Source: Nocardioides sp. Root1257 (lineage in GTDB: Bacteria > Actinomycetota > Actinomycetes > Propionibacteriales > Nocardioidaceae). From it: DNA of 64,000 nt. A program made the position numbers and the translations under genes. A model generated the notes under the pieces. The model ran no database searches and was not told the DNA's origin. It was given only the letters and a program-made list of their open reading frames with translations. The stretch lies in assembly GCF_001425175.1 (NCBI RefSeq), contig NZ_LMDV01000001.1, forward strand, positions 62,001 to 126,000, given 5' to 3'. Positions 30,236 to 40,504 of this stretch are shown here, piece by piece. Each line of letters opens with the position of its first letter. The first letter of the stretch is position 1.

Positions 30236-31774
30236 TCAGGGTCGCCTCCAGACGCGTCCGTCGCGGGCCAGCATGGCGTTCGCCGACTCCGGCCCCCAGC
30301 CTCCCGACTCGTACTGCTCGGGCTTGCTCTTGCCGGACGCGTCCTGCTTCGCCCAGTGCTCCAGGATCGGGTCCAGGATCTTCCAGGACAGCTCGACCTC
30401 CTCGTGCCGCGGGAAGAGCGGCGGGTCGCCCAGCAGGACGTCGAGGATCAGCCGCTCGTAGGCCTCCGGCGAGGACTCGGTGAAGGCGCCGCCGTAGACG
30501 AAGTCCATGTTGACGTCGCGGATCTCCATCTGGGTGCCCGGCACCTTGGAGCCGAAGCGCAGCGTGATGCCCTCGTCGGGCTGCACCCGGATGACCAGCG
30601 CGTTCTTGCCCAGCTCCTCCGTCGCCGACTCCGCGAACGGCAGGTGCGGCGCCTTCTTGAACACCACCGCGACCTCGGTGACCCGGCGGCCGAGGCGCTT
30701 GCCGGTGCGCAGGTAGAACGGCACGCCGGCCCAGCGCCGGTTCTCGACGTTGAGCGTGACCGCCGCGAAGGTCTCGGTGGTGGAGGTCTTCTTGATGCCC
30801 TCCTCGTCGAGGAAGCCCGACACCTTCTCGCCGCCCGCCCACCCGGCGGCGTACTGCCCGCGGGCCGTGGTGAGGTCGAGGCGGCGGGGGAGGGTGATGC
30901 TGGAGAGCACCTTCTCCTTCTCGATGCGCAGGTTGTCGGCGGAGAAGCTGGTGGGCTCCTCCATGGCGACCAGGCTCATCAGCTGCAGCAGGTGGTTCTG
31001 GATGACGTCGCGGGCCGCGCCGATGCCGTCGTAGTAGCCGGCCCGGCCGCCGATCCCGATGTCCTCGGCCATGGTGATCTGCACGTGGTCGACGTAGTTG
31101 GAGTTCCAGATCGGCTCGAACATCTCGTTGGCGAAGCGCATCGCCAGGATGTTCTGGACCGTCTCCTTGCCCAGGTAGTGGTCGATGCGGAAGATCGAGC
31201 CCGAGGGGAAGACCTCCGCCAGCGTCGCGTTGAGCTCCCGGGCCGACTCGAGGTCGTGGCCGAACGGCTTCTCCACGACGACCCGGCGCCACGACCCCTC
31301 CTTCGGCGTGGCCAGGCCGTGCTCCTGGAGCTGGCCGACGACCGTGCCGAAGAAGCCCGGCGGGATGGCCAGGTAGAACGCGTGGTTGCCCCCCGTGCCG
31401 CGGACCTCGTCGAGCTCCTCGATGGTTCGACGCAGCTGGTCGAAGGCGTGGTCGTCGTCGAAGTTGCCGGGCACGAACCGGAAGCCCTCGGCGAGCTGCT
31501 TCCAGACCTCCTCGCGGAACTCCGTGCGCGCGTGCGCCTTCACGGAGTCGTGCACGATCTGGGCGAAGTCCTGGTCGGCCCAGTCGCGCCGGGCGAAGCC
31601 GGTGAGGCTGAAGCCGGGCGGCAGCAGGCCGCGGTTGGCCAGGTCGTAGATCGCGGGCATGACCTTCTTGCGCGACAGGTCTCCGGTCACCCCGAAGAGC
31701 ACCATGCCGCTCGGTCCGGCGATCCGCGGCAGCCGGCGGTCGCGGGTGTCGCGGAGCGGGTTCTCGTACGTCAT
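30236..31774 (-). CDS. zwf: Glucose-6-phosphate 1-dehydrogenase
   Basis: NADP-dependent glucose-6-phosphate dehydrogenase of 512 aa, the entry enzyme of the oxidative pentose-phosphate pathway. The N-terminal Rossmann domain has [20 protein letters not shown] and the active-site signature [13 protein letters not shown] is complete. The C-terminal beta-sheet domain carries [16 protein letters not shown]. Start ATG 31774 overlaps the pgi stop by ATGA, typical of this operon. Confidence 0.97.
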   Translation of the reverse strand: MTYENPLRDTRDRRLPRIAGPSGMVLFGVTGDLSRKKVMPAIYDLANRGLLPPGFSLTGFARRDWADQDFAQIVHDSVKAHARTEFREEVWKQLAEGFRFVPGNFDDDHAFDQLRRTIEELDEVRGTGGNHAFYLAIPPGFFGTVVGQLQEHGLATPKEGSWRRVVVEKPFGHDLESARELNATLAEVFPSGSIFRIDHYLGKETVQNILAMRFANEMFEPIWNSNYVDHVQITMAEDIGIGGRAGYYDGIGAARDVIQNHLLQLMSLVAMEEPTSFSADNLRIEKEKVLSSITLPRRLDLTTARGQYAAGWAGGEKVSGFLDEEGIKKTSTTETFAAVTLNVENRRWAGVPFYLRTGKRLGRRVTEVAVVFKKAPHLPFAESATEELGKNALVIRVQPDEGITLRFGSKVPGTQMEIRDVNMDFVYGGAFTESSPEAYERLILDVLLGDPPLFPRHEEVELSWKILDPILEHWAKQDASGKSKPEQYESGGWGPESANAMLARDGRVWRRP

Positions 31775-33438
31775 GAGGTGCGGTGCCTCCAGTAGTAGGC
31801 GAGCAGGGCCTGGGTGGATGCGTCTTGCGCGCCGGCGGCGGCGGTGTCACCGGCGACAGCGGCCGCGACCTGCTGGGCGAGCTGCTTGCCGAGCTCGACG
31901 CCCCACTGGTCGAAGCTGTCGATGCCCCAGACGACGCCCTGGGTGAACGTGATGTGCTCGTAGAGGGCGACGAGCTGGCCGAGCGTCGACGGGGTGAGCG
32001 ACGGCGCCATGATCGAGGTGGTCGGCCGGTTGCCGGTGAAGACCCGCGCCGGCACGACGGCTTCCGCGGTGCCCTCGGCACGCACCTCGTCGGCGGTCTT
32101 CCCGAACGCGAGGGCCCGGGTCTGGGCCAGGAAGTTCGCCAGGAACAGCTGGTGCACGTCGGTGCTCTGCCCGTCCTGGTGGTCGACCAGCGGGTAGGCC
32201 GGGTTGACGAAGGCGATGAAGTCGGCCGGGATCAGCCGGGTGCCCTGGTGGATCAGCTGGTAGAAGGCGTGCTGCCCGTTGGTGCCGGGCTCGCCCCAGA
32301 AGATCTCACCGGTCTCCGTCGACACGGGGCTGCCGTCCCACCGGACGCCCTTGCCGTTGGACTCCATCGTCAGCTGCTGGAGGTACGCCGGGAACCGGTG
32401 CATCAACTGTGCGTAGGGCAGCACGGCGTGGCTCTCGGCACCGAGGAAGTTGGTGTACCAGACGTTGAGCAGCCCCATCAGCAGCGGCACGTTGCGGGCC
32501 GGCTCGGCCGTGCGGAAGTGCTCGTCCATCGTGTGGAAGCCGGACAGGAAGTCGGCGAAGCGCTCCGGCCCGATCGCCACGACGAGCGACGTGCCGATCG
32601 CCGAGTCGACGGAGTAGCGGCCGCCGACCCAGTCCCAGAAGCCGAACGCGTTGGCCGGGTCGATCCCGAAGTCGGCGACCTTGTCGAGCGCGGTCGACAC
32701 GGCCACGAAGTGCTTGGCGACGGCGTCGGCTGCGTCGTACGACGCCAGGCCGTCGAGCAGCCAGGCCTTGCACAGCCGGGCATTCGTGAGCGTCTCGAGG
32801 GTCCCGAACGTCTTGCTGGCGACGATGAAGAGCGTCGTCGCCGGGTCGAGGCCCGCCAGGGTCGTGGCGGCGTCGGTGGGGTCGATGTTGCTGATGAAGC
32901 GGCACTCGAGGCCCTCCTGGCGATACTCCGCCAGCGCCTCGTAGGCCATCACCGGTCCGAGGTCGGAGCCGCCGATGCCGATGTTGACGACCGTGCGGAT
33001 CCGCTCTCCGGTGACGCCTGTCCAGGCGCCGCTGCGGACCCGGTCGGCGAAGTCGTAGACGCGCTGGAGGACGTCGTGGACGTCGGCGACGACGTCCTGA
33101 CCGTCGACGGTCAACGAGGCATCGGCCGGGAGCCGGAGCGCGGTGTGCAGCACTGCCCGGTCCTCGGTGACGTTGATGTGCTCTCCGCGCAGCATCGCGT
33201 CGCGCCGGGCCGCCAGCCCGACCTCGTCGGCCAGCGCGAGGAGCGCGGCCAGGACCGCGTCGTCGAGCAGCGACTTCGACAGGTCGACGTGCAGGTCGCC
33301 CGCGTCGAAGGTGAGCCGGTCGACCCGGCCGGGGTCCTGCGCGAACCAGGCACGCAGGTCGGGCTGGAAGTCCGCGGCGAGCCGGGACAGCTCGGCCCAC
33401 GCCGCGGTCGAGGTCGGGTCGACCGGCGCGTCCGTCAC
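31771..33438 (-). CDS. pgi: Glucose-6-phosphate isomerase
   Basis: Phosphoglucose isomerase of 555 aa interconverting glucose-6-phosphate and fructose-6-phosphate. Signatures are [29 protein letters not shown] and the C-terminal [18 protein letters not shown]. All expected sugar-phosphate loops are present. GTG 33438 begins immediately after overlap with tal (GTGA), and the stop overlaps zwf (ATGA). Inclusion of pgi in the pentose-phosphate operon ties the oxidative branch to glycolysis in this organism. Confidence 0.97.
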   Translation of the reverse strand: MTDAPVDPTSTAAWAELSRLAADFQPDLRAWFAQDPGRVDRLTFDAGDLHVDLSKSLLDDAVLAALLALADEVGLAARRDAMLRGEHINVTEDRAVLHTALRLPADASLTVDGQDVVADVHDVLQRVYDFADRVRSGAWTGVTGERIRTVVNIGIGGSDLGPVMAYEALAEYRQEGLECRFISNIDPTDAATTLAGLDPATTLFIVASKTFGTLETLTNARLCKAWLLDGLASYDAADAVAKHFVAVSTALDKVADFGIDPANAFGFWDWVGGRYSVDSAIGTSLVVAIGPERFADFLSGFHTMDEHFRTAEPARNVPLLMGLLNVWYTNFLGAESHAVLPYAQLMHRFPAYLQQLTMESNGKGVRWDGSPVSTETGEIFWGEPGTNGQHAFYQLIHQGTRLIPADFIAFVNPAYPLVDHQDGQSTDVHQLFLANFLAQTRALAFGKTADEVRAEGTAEAVVPARVFTGNRPTTSIMAPSLTPSTLGQLVALYEHITFTQGVVWGIDSFDQWGVELGKQLAQQVAAAVAGDTAAAGAQDASTQALLAYYWRHRTS

Positions 33439-34541
33439 TTGGCGGCCGCCGCCATCTGGCCCTCGACCGTCTCGACGAGCTCGGCCCACGACTTCTTGAA
33501 CTTGTCGACGCCCTCGGTCTCGAGCACGACGAGCACGTCCTCGAAGTCGATGCCCACCGCGGCGAGCCGGTCGAAGACCTGCTGCGCCTCGGTGGCCTTG
33601 CCGGAGACCTGGTCACCCTGGAGCTCGCCGTGGTCGGCGAACGCGTCCATGGTCTTCTCCGGCATCGTGTTCACCGTGTCGGCGACGACGAGGTCGGCGA
33701 CGTACATGGTGTCGGAGTAGTCGGGGTTCTTGACGCCGGTGGAGGCCCACAGCGGACGCTGCGGGTTGGCGCCGGCGGCCTCGAGTTGCTTCCAGCGGTC
33801 GCTCGCGATGACCTCCTCGTACGCCGCGTACGCGATCCGCGCGTTGGCGACGGCGGCCTTGCCCTTGAGTGCGGCCGCCTCGTCCGAGCCGATCTTGTCG
33901 AGCCGGGCGTCGACCTCGGTGTCCACCCGGGACACGAAGAAGGACGCGACCGACTGGATCCGGCTGAGGTCCAGGCCCGCGTCCCGCGCCGCCTCGAGGC
34001 CGGACAGGTAGGCGTCCATGACCTCCTGGTAGCGGACCTTGCCGAAGATCAGGGTCACGTTGACGCTGATGCCCTCGGCGATCGCCGCGGTGATGGCCGG
34101 CAGCCCCTCCTTGGTGGCGGGGATCTTGATCAGCACGTTGGAGCGGTCCACCGCGGACCAGAGGGCACGTGCCGAGGCGATGGTGCGCTCGGTGTCGTTG
34201 GCCAGGGTCGGCTCGACCTCGATCGAGACGCGACCGTCGGCGGACTCCTCGCCCGCCAGCGGGGTGAAGATGTCGCACGCGTTGCGGACGTCCTCGGTGG
34301 TGAGCTCGAAGATCACCCGGTCCACCGACTCGCCCTTGTCGACCAGCTGGCCGACCTGCTCGTCGTACCGCTCCCCGTTGGCGATGGCCGCCGCGAAGAT
34401 CGTCGGGTTGGTGGTCACGCCGACCACGGACTTCTTCTCGATCAGCTCGGCCAGGTTGCCGGTCTCGATCCGCTCACGCGACAGGTCGTCGAGCCAGATC
34501 GACACCCCCGCGTCCGACAGGGCCTTCAGGCGGTCACTCAT
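33435..34541 (-). CDS. tal: Transaldolase
   Basis: Transaldolase of 368 aa, transferring a dihydroxyacetone unit in the non-oxidative pentose-phosphate pathway. The N-terminal [19 protein letters not shown] and [11 protein letters not shown] are family signatures. The Schiff-base Lys lies in [12 protein letters not shown]. The length matches the long actinobacterial transaldolase subfamily. The start is ATG 34541 with AGAGAGGAAA a few bases upstream as ribosome site. It overlaps pgi by 4 bp. Confidence 0.97.
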   Translation of the reverse strand: MSDRLKALSDAGVSIWLDDLSRERIETGNLAELIEKKSVVGVTTNPTIFAAAIANGERYDEQVGQLVDKGESVDRVIFELTTEDVRNACDIFTPLAGEESADGRVSIEVEPTLANDTERTIASARALWSAVDRSNVLIKIPATKEGLPAITAAIAEGISVNVTLIFGKVRYQEVMDAYLSGLEAARDAGLDLSRIQSVASFFVSRVDTEVDARLDKIGSDEAAALKGKAAVANARIAYAAYEEVIASDRWKQLEAAGANPQRPLWASTGVKNPDYSDTMYVADLVVADTVNTMPEKTMDAFADHGELQGDQVSGKATEAQQVFDRLAAVGIDFEDVLVVLETEGVDKFKKSWAELVETVEGQMAAAAK

Positions 34542-34583
34542 GGGATTTCCTCTCTGGGTCACAGATGGTGGGTCGAGCACGGA

Positions 34584-36686
34584 CTAGCTGGTGGCCGCCG
34601 CGATCGAGTCGTGCGCGGCTGCGACGACGGCCTCCGCCGTCACGCCGAACTCCTGGTAGATCCGGGCGAAGTCTGCCGAGGCGCCGTAGTGGTCGATCGA
34701 CACGATCCGGCCGTGGTCGCCGACGTACTCGCGCCAGCCCTGCTTCACGCCGGCCTCCACCGAGACCCGCGCCTTGACGATCGGCGGGATCACGGTGTCG
34801 CGGTAGGACTGGTCCTGGTCCTCGAACCACTCCAGGCACGGCATCGACACGACTCGGGCCTGAACGCCCTTCTCGGCGAGCTGGGTGCGCGCCTCGACGG
34901 CGAGCTGGACCTCGGAGCCGGTCGCGATCAGGACCACGTCGGGAGCGCCGCCCTCGGCATCGAGCAGCACGTAGCCGCCGCGGTGCACCTCGCTGGTCTC
35001 GGCGAAGCCCTCGGTCCCGCGCGGGAAGACCGGCACGTTCTGCCGGGTCAGCGCGAGAGCGGCCGGCCGGTCGGTGTGGCCGAGGATCGTGAACCAGGCC
35101 GCGGCGGTCTCGTTGGCGTCCGCCGGGCGTACGACGTCGAGGCCGGGCATCGCGCGCAGGGCGGCGAGGTGCTCGATCGGCTGGTGGGTCGGTCCGTCCT
35201 CGCCGAGGCCGATGGAGTCGTGCGTCCAGACGTAGGTGACCGGCAGCTGGCTCAGCGCGGCCACGCGCACCGCTCCGCGCATGTAGTCGGAGAAGGTCAG
35301 GAACGTGCCGCCGAAGACGCGGGTCAGCGCGTCGGCCGCGATGCCGTTCATGATCGCGCCCATGCCGTGCTCGCGGATGCCGAAGTGGAGCACGCGGCCC
35401 TGGTAGGGGTCGGCCTTCCACTCCTCGACGCCGCGGTCGGCCGGCAGGAACGACGGCGCCCCCTTGATGGTCGTGTTGTTGGAGCCGGCGAGGTCGGCCG
35501 AGCCGCCCCACAGCTCCGGCATCAGGCCGGCGACCGCGTTGATCACGTCGCTGGAAGCGACCCGGGTAGCGACGCCCTTGGCGCTGGCCTCGAAGGTCGG
35601 CAGCGCGTCCTCGAGCCCCTCGGGGAGGGTGCGGGCCTTGAGGCGGTGCAGCAGCGTGGCCTTGTCGGGATGGGCGTCCGTCCAGGCGGCGTACTGCTCG
35701 TCCCAGTCCGCACCCCAGGCGGCGCCGCGCTCGCTCAGCTTGCGGGTGTGCTCGAGGACGTCGGCCGGCACCTGGAAGGTGAGGGCCGGGTCCCAGCCGA
35801 GGACCTCCTTGGTGGCCGCGACCTCGGCGTCGCCGAGGGCGCTGCCGTGCGCCTTCTCGGTGCCCTGGGCGTTGGGCGCGGGCCACGCGATGATCGTGTC
35901 GAGCACGATGAGCGACGGCTTGTCCGTCACCTTGCCGGCGGCGGTGATGGCGTCGTAGAGCGCCGGCACGTCCTCGACGTACTTCTTGCCGCCGTTGGTC
36001 CAGTCGACGACCTGGACGTCCCAGCCGTAGGCCTCGTAGCGGGCCGCGACGTCCTCGGTGAAGGCGATGTCGGTGTTGCCCTCGATCGAGATCCGGTTGC
36101 GGTCGTAGATGACCGTCAGGTTGCCGAGCTCCTGGGTGCCGGCGATCGAGCTGGCCTCGCCGCTGACGCCCTCCTGGAGGTCGCCGTCGGAGCACAGCAC
36201 GTAGACGTGGTGGTCGAAGAGGCTCTTGCCGGGGGCCGCGTCGGGGTCGAGCAGCCCGTGCACGCGACGGGCCTCCATCGCCATGCCGACGGCGTTCGCG
36301 ACTCCCTGGCCCAGCGGACCGGTCGTCACCTCCACGCCGGCGGTGTGGTGGAGCTCGGGGTGGCCCGGGGTCTTGGAGCCCCAGGTGCGCAGCGCCTGCA
36401 GGTCCTCGAGCTCGAGGCCGAAGCCACCGAGGAAGAGCTGCGTGTAGAGGGTGATGCTCGAGTGTCCGCAGGAGAGCACGAAGCGGTCACGCGCGATCCA
36501 GCGAGGATCGGCCGGGTCGTGCCGCATCACCTTCTGGAACAGGAGGTACGCAGCCGGGGCGAGGCTCATGGCGGTGCCGGGGTGGCCGTTGCCGACCTTC
36601 TGCACCGCATCCATGGCCAGCACCCGGGCCGTGTCCACCGCCTTCCGATCGAGGTCGGTCCAGTCCAGGGCAGGGGGGTTGCTCAC
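34584..36686 (-). CDS. tkt: Transketolase
   Basis: Thiamine-diphosphate-dependent transketolase of 700 aa, first gene of the pentose-phosphate operon. It has the [20 protein letters not shown] region, the ThDP-binding [13 protein letters not shown]...NLTVIYDRN motif, the central pyrimidine-binding domain ([24 protein letters not shown]) and a C-terminal domain. I prefer GTG 36686 to the in-frame ATG at 36713 because AAAGGAA lies 6 nt before the GTG and the protein then begins at the usual SNPPALDW. It is divergent from ctaB across 70 bp. Confidence 0.96.
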   Translation of the reverse strand: MSNPPALDWTDLDRKAVDTARVLAMDAVQKVGNGHPGTAMSLAPAAYLLFQKVMRHDPADPRWIARDRFVLSCGHSSITLYTQLFLGGFGLELEDLQALRTWGSKTPGHPELHHTAGVEVTTGPLGQGVANAVGMAMEARRVHGLLDPDAAPGKSLFDHHVYVLCSDGDLQEGVSGEASSIAGTQELGNLTVIYDRNRISIEGNTDIAFTEDVAARYEAYGWDVQVVDWTNGGKKYVEDVPALYDAITAAGKVTDKPSLIVLDTIIAWPAPNAQGTEKAHGSALGDAEVAATKEVLGWDPALTFQVPADVLEHTRKLSERGAAWGADWDEQYAAWTDAHPDKATLLHRLKARTLPEGLEDALPTFEASAKGVATRVASSDVINAVAGLMPELWGGSADLAGSNNTTIKGAPSFLPADRGVEEWKADPYQGRVLHFGIREHGMGAIMNGIAADALTRVFGGTFLTFSDYMRGAVRVAALSQLPVTYVWTHDSIGLGEDGPTHQPIEHLAALRAMPGLDVVRPADANETAAAWFTILGHTDRPAALALTRQNVPVFPRGTEGFAETSEVHRGGYVLLDAEGGAPDVVLIATGSEVQLAVEARTQLAEKGVQARVVSMPCLEWFEDQDQSYRDTVIPPIVKARVSVEAGVKQGWREYVGDHGRIVSIDHYGASADFARIYQEFGVTAEAVVAAAHDSIAAATS

Positions 36687-36738
36687 GAGGTTCCTTTCGG
36701 GTGGATCAGCCAATGACGAGCCTACTCACCTCTGGCGA

Positions 36739-36759
36739 TAGACTCGCACCCGTCCAGTG
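36739..36759 (+). promoter_or_regulatory. Candidate -10 element of ctaB
   Basis: TAGACT at 36739-36744, 12 nt before the first GTG (36757) and 54 nt before the second possible start (36799). It is the most likely promoter of ctaB in the short divergent gap. Confidence 0.4.
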
Positions 36760-37743
36760 ACCGTTTCCCGGTCCCCGCAGTCCCGCTCGAGGTTCCCCGT
36801 GACGTACGTCGACCAGTCGGCCTCTGCTGCCCAGCAGCCGGAAGCCGAGCGGGCGACCTTCAAGGACGTCGTCGCGGCGTACGTCGGGCTGACGAAGCCG
36901 CGCGTCATCGAGCTCCTGCTGCTGACCACGGTGCCGGTGATGTTCTACGCCGCCCGGGGTGTCCCGGACCTCGGGCTCGTCGTCGCGACCGTCGTCGGCG
37001 GCACCTTCTCGGCGGGCTCGGCCTCGGTCTTCAACTGCGTCTACGACCGCGACATCGACGAGCAGATGCGCCGCACGCGCCGTCGGGCGCTGCCGCGCCA
37101 CATCGTGTCGCCGCGGGCCGCGCTCGTCTTCGGCTTCGTGCTCGGGATCCTGTCGACCGTCGTGCTCTACGCCTGGGTCAACCCGCTCTCGGCACTGCTG
37201 TCGGTCACCGCCATCGCGTTCTACGTGTTCGGCTACACGATGCTGCTGAAGCGGCGGACGACCCAGAACATCGTGTGGGGCGGCATCGCCGGCTGCTTCC
37301 CGACCCTGATCGGCTGGACCGCCGTCACCGGCTCGCTGTCCTGGATCCCGGTCGTGCTGTTCCTGGTCGTCTTCTTCTGGACGCCGCCGCACACCTGGGC
37401 GCTGGCGCTGCGCTACCGCGAGGACTACGCCAACGTCGACGTGCCGATGCTGCCGGTGGTGAAGCCCGCCGCCGAGGTCGGTCGCCAGATCGTGATCTAC
37501 AGCTGGGTGATGGTCGCGACCTCGCTGCTGCTGTGGCCGGTCGCCGACACCAGCCTCTTCTACCCGGCCGCCGCCGCCGTGCTCGGCGCCGTGTTCCTCG
37601 TGCAGGCGCACCGGATGTGGGGCCGGGCGAAGGGCACCGAGAGCCTCGCGGTGATCCAGCCGATGCAGCTGTTCCACACCTCGAACCTCTACCTGTCGCT
37701 GCTCTTCGTCGCCGTCGCGATCGACCCGCTGCTGTCGCGCTGA
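36757..37743 (+). CDS. ctaB: Protoheme IX farnesyltransferase (heme O synthase)
   Basis: UbiA-family prenyltransferase that adds a farnesyl group to heme b, making heme O for the cytochrome c oxidase. It has multiple membrane helices, the first Asp-rich motif [12 protein letters not shown] followed by the conserved RTRRRALP, and the second motif [12 protein letters not shown]. The start is uncertain: GTG 36757 (328 aa) or GTG 36799, which has CGAGG 7 nt upstream and would give a protein starting VTYVDQSA. CtaA, which converts heme O to heme A, is encoded convergently just beyond a strong terminator hairpin. Confidence 0.94.
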   Translation: MTVSRSPQSRSRFPVTYVDQSASAAQQPEAERATFKDVVAAYVGLTKPRVIELLLLTTVPVMFYAARGVPDLGLVVATVVGGTFSAGSASVFNCVYDRDIDEQMRRTRRRALPRHIVSPRAALVFGFVLGILSTVVLYAWVNPLSALLSVTAIAFYVFGYTMLLKRRTTQNIVWGGIAGCFPTLIGWTAVTGSLSWIPVVLFLVVFFWTPPHTWALALRYREDYANVDVPMLPVVKPAAEVGRQIVIYSWVMVATSLLLWPVADTSLFYPAAAAVLGAVFLVQAHRMWGRAKGTESLAVIQPMQLFHTSNLYLSLLFVAVAIDPLLSR

Positions 37744-37831
37744 ACGACCGCTCGTCGCAGCTTTCCTACCGCTCGACGCGTCCCGCCGGACCTCGACGCA
37801 ACCAAACCGGGACCCGTCGCGTCTGTGCAGT

Positions 37832-37877
37832 GGGCGGTGGCCGTCGCGTCACGGGGGTACACGACGGCCACCCGCCC
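37832..37877. terminator. Strong hairpin between convergent ctaB and ctaA
   Basis: Left arm 37832-37846 (GGGCGGTGGCCGTCG) pairs with 37862-37877 along its whole length with one bulged base, leaving a 15-nt loop. It sits between two convergent genes and can serve both directions. There is no clear U-tract, as is common in GC-rich actinobacteria. Confidence 0.7.
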
Positions 37878-37885
37878 GCCAGGCG

Positions 37886-38767
37886 TCACTCTCCCTCGAG
37901 GACCTCGAGCAGCGCGTGGGTCACGGTCGCGGAGATGATCGCGGCGCCGAGCATGTGGAACCCGACGAGCACGACCGGCAGGTCGGTGAAGTACTGCACG
38001 AACCCGATCAGCCCCTGCGCCAGCTCCACGACGAGGAGCACGACCACCGCGCGCCGCGTCGCCGCCGGCCGCTGGGCTGCGATCACGGCGAGCAGCAGGC
38101 CGACGGTGAGGCCGACGAGCAGGAACACCAGGTCGGCGTGGACCTGGCTCATCTGGAGCGGGTCGAGGCCGTTGCGCTTGGCGTCCGCGTCGCCCGCGTG
38201 CGGGCCGGAGCCGGTCACGACGGTGCCGACGTAGAGCACCGCCCAGGCGGCCGCGAACGTCGACCAGGCCAGCGTCAGCACCGCTCCGCGGGGGCGTACC
38301 CCGGGGGCGGGGCGGTCGAGCCGCCAGCGGAAGAGCACCGCGACGCCGATGATCGCCATCGAGCAGAGCAGGTGGAACGAGACGACCCACGGGTTGAGGT
38401 GGGTGAGCACCGAGATGCCCCCGACGATCGCCTGGGCCGGGATGCCGAGCGCCATGATCAGCGCGAGCCGCCGCAGGTCGCGGCGTCCCGACTGCCAGGC
38501 AGCGATGAACGTGCCGATCGCGATGGCGACCAGCACATAGGTCAGCATCCGGTTGCCGAACTCGATGGCTGAGTGGAAGTTGTACGCGCCGTGCGGGGTG
38601 AACGAGCCCGCGTGGCACTCCGGCCAGGTCGGGCAGCCGAGGCCGGAGCCGGTCAGCCGGACGACGCCTCCGGTGACGACGATGCCGATGTTGGCGACGA
38701 TCGACGCCCAGGCGCAGCCGCGCAGCCAGTCGTCGAGGTGCCTCAGCCGGTAGTTGAGACGCTCCAT
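37886..38767 (-). CDS. ctaA: Heme A synthase (COX15/CtaA)
   Basis: Integral membrane heme A synthase of 293 aa with eight predicted helices, oxidising heme O to heme A. The loop cysteine pair GLGCPTWPECHAG is the one seen in the CtaA subclass with two cysteines. Histidines in LTHLNPWVVSFHLL, SQVHADLVFLL and VGFHMLGA are available as heme ligands; the first bundle reads IEFGNRML where some homologues have a His before the Arg. ATG 38767 shares one base with the stop of the ABC permease (TGATG). Gene order ctaB ... ctaA - ABC - sufR resembles the M. tuberculosis Rv1451-Rv1460 region. Confidence 0.93.
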   Translation of the reverse strand: MERLNYRLRHLDDWLRGCAWASIVANIGIVVTGGVVRLTGSGLGCPTWPECHAGSFTPHGAYNFHSAIEFGNRMLTYVLVAIAIGTFIAAWQSGRRDLRRLALIMALGIPAQAIVGGISVLTHLNPWVVSFHLLCSMAIIGVAVLFRWRLDRPAPGVRPRGAVLTLAWSTFAAAWAVLYVGTVVTGSGPHAGDADAKRNGLDPLQMSQVHADLVFLLVGLTVGLLLAVIAAQRPAATRRAVVVLLVVELAQGLIGFVQYFTDLPVVLVGFHMLGAAIISATVTHALLEVLEGE

Positions 38768-39540
38768 CACTCCCACTTGAAGGTCTTGGCGGTGAGGACC
38801 GTGCCGAACACGGCCCAGACGAGCAGCACGCCGAGGTCACGCCAGGCCACCCCGCCGTCGATGAACCCGGTGCGCATCGCCTCACCGAGCGCGGCGGACG
38901 GCAGCCACTGCAGGAAGGGTCGCGCGTCGCCGTACGCCGTCAGCGGCAGCACGACGCCGCCGCCGGTCATCAGCAGCAGGTAGATCAGGTTGGCCGCGGC
39001 GAGCGTCGCCTCGGCACGCAGCGCGCCAGCGACGAAGAGGCCGAGCGCCGCGAACGCCGCGGTGCCGAGGAGGATCGCGAGGCCGACGCCGAGCACGCCC
39101 GGCTCCGGGGTCCAGCCGAGCAGCTGTCCGACCCCGCCGATGATGAACACCTGGAGGAGCTGGACGAGCAGCAGCGCGCCGATCTTGCCGGCGAGCAGCC
39201 CGGAGCGGGGGAGCGGCGAGCTGCCCAGCCGCTTGATCACGCCGTAGCGGCGCTCGAACCCGGTGGCGATCGCCAGCGAGGTGAACGACGTCGACATGAC
39301 CGCCAGCGCGATCACGCCCGGCGTGAAGATGTCGACCAGCGGTCGCGACGACGGCAGGTCCAGGTTGAGGTGCTCGCCGGCGGTGACGGCGCCGAAGAGC
39401 ACCAGGACCGGGATGACCACGGCGAGCAGCAGCTGCTCGCCGTTGCGCAGCATCAGCCGCGCCTCCATCCGGGACTGCGCGAGCACCTGCCGGTGCAGCG
39501 GAGCGGCACCGGGGCGTGGTGCGAAGTCGAGCTCACTCAT
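38767..39540 (-). CDS. ABC-2 type transporter permease
   Basis: A 257-aa membrane protein with six predicted helices of the ABC-2 (drug/lipid exporter) permease type: helix 1 LLLAVVIPVLVLFGAV, an extracytoplasmic loop, then paired helices to the C-terminus. The segment FERRYGVIKRLGSSPLPRS is the coupling-helix region typical of these permeases. It overlaps the ATPase gene upstream by 8 bp and ctaA downstream by one base, so exporter and heme A synthase are co-expressed. The place corresponds to Rv1457c. The substrate is unknown; a role in heme A or oxidase biogenesis is possible from context only. Confidence 0.88.
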   Translation of the reverse strand: MSELDFAPRPGAAPLHRQVLAQSRMEARLMLRNGEQLLLAVVIPVLVLFGAVTAGEHLNLDLPSSRPLVDIFTPGVIALAVMSTSFTSLAIATGFERRYGVIKRLGSSPLPRSGLLAGKIGALLLVQLLQVFIIGGVGQLLGWTPEPGVLGVGLAILLGTAAFAALGLFVAGALRAEATLAAANLIYLLLMTGGGVVLPLTAYGDARPFLQWLPSAALGEAMRTGFIDGGVAWRDLGVLLVWAVFGTVLTAKTFKWE

Positions 39541-40387
39541 CGTCCAGCTCCCGACCGGTGAGCTCGAGGAAGACGTCCTCGAGGGTCCGGGAGCCGAAGC
39601 TGATCGACCGGACGCCTACCCCGTGCTCGGCGCTCCACGTGTCGATCGATGCCCGGAGACCCGCCTCGGCCGCCGTCGGGAGCTCCTTGTCGACGACCAG
39701 CCGGACGGTGGCGGACGAGCCGCGCGTGAGCTCCTCCGGCGTGCCGGAGGCGATCAGCCGCCCGCGGTCGATGATGTGCACCTGGTCGGCCAGCTGCTCG
39801 GCCTCCTCCAGGTAATGCGTGGTCAGGACGACGGTCACGCCGGACCGGCGCAGCTCGTCCAGCAGCTCCCACGTCGTCCGGCGCGCCTGCGGGTCCATGC
39901 CGGCGGTCGGCTCGTCGACGAAGACGATCTCGGGCCGACCGACGATCGCCATCGCCAGGCCGAGGCGCTGCTGCTGGCCGCCGGAGAGGCGGCGGTACGG
40001 CGTCCGGCCGCAGTCGCCGAGGCCGAGGCGCTCGGCGAGCACGGCGGTGTCGAGGGGGTGGGCGTGTAGACGGGCGACGTGCTCGAGCATCTCCATCGCG
40101 CGCACGCCGCTCCAGGCGCCGCCGCCCTGGAGCATCACGCCGATCCGGGGGAGCAGGTCGCGTCGCTGCTGCACCGGGTCGAGGCCGAGCACGCGCACCG
40201 TGCCCTGCTGCGGGCGTCGGTAGCCCTCGCAGGTCTCGAGCGTGGTCGTCTTGCCGGCGCCGTTGGGGCCCAGCACGGCGGTGATCGTGTTGCGCTCGAC
40301 GGTCAGGGAGAGACCGTCGACGGCGACCTTGTCGCCGTACCTCATCACCAGGCCGTCGACAGACACGGCAGGGGAGGCGTCGGGCAC
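39533..40387 (-). CDS. ABC transporter ATP-binding protein (exporter)
   Basis: ABC ATPase of 284 aa. Walker A is GPNGAGKTTTL, the signature LSGGQQQRLGLAMAI, Walker B IVFVDEPTAGMD and the switch His is in LTTHYLEEAE. The C-terminal 80 residues form the DUF4162-like extension common in drug/lipid export ATPases. The start codon is GTG 40387; a TACACT -10 box lies 7 nt upstream, so the mRNA is probably leaderless. It partners with the permease that overlaps its end. It is divergent from the suf operon across 117 bp. Confidence 0.92.
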   Translation of the reverse strand: MPDASPAVSVDGLVMRYGDKVAVDGLSLTVERNTITAVLGPNGAGKTTTLETCEGYRRPQQGTVRVLGLDPVQQRRDLLPRIGVMLQGGGAWSGVRAMEMLEHVARLHAHPLDTAVLAERLGLGDCGRTPYRRLSGGQQQRLGLAMAIVGRPEIVFVDEPTAGMDPQARRTTWELLDELRRSGVTVVLTTHYLEEAEQLADQVHIIDRGRLIASGTPEELTRGSSATVRLVVDKELPTAAEAGLRASIDTWSAEHGVGVRSISFGSRTLEDVFLELTGRELDDE

Positions 40388-40400
40388 GCCCGTCAGTGTA
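40385..40400 (-). promoter_or_regulatory. Leaderless promoter of the ABC exporter operon
   Basis: TACACT -10 element (40400-40395 on the minus strand) with 7 nt to the GTG start at 40387. Confidence 0.5.
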
Positions 40401-40450
40401 GGGAGGGGCTCGGTGTGTCCCGGCTCACGCCCTCCGCCTGCCGCGAGGGC

Positions 40451-40498
40451 AGGTAAGGGCAGCCTTCCTTGAAGAGGTCAAAACAATAAAGGCACACT
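40451..40498 (+). promoter_or_regulatory. sufR promoter with DtxR/IdeR-like half-site upstream
   Basis: A -35-like TTGAAG (40469-40474), an 18-bp spacer and a -10-like CACACT (40493-40498) end 6 nt before GTG 40505. Just upstream, AGGTAAGGGCAGCCTTCCTT (40451-40470) has one good half of an iron-regulator box and the inverted AAGG-gcag-CCTT core. A SufR site would also be expected here but I cannot identify it. Confidence 0.4.
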
Positions 40499-40504
40499 GA
40501 CGTT

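Noticed and set aside
33630..36716. 1028-codon plus-strand open frame over tal and tkt
   Set aside because: Both minus-strand genes are complete enzymes with all motifs. The opposite frame is repetitive in composition and has no recognisable domain.
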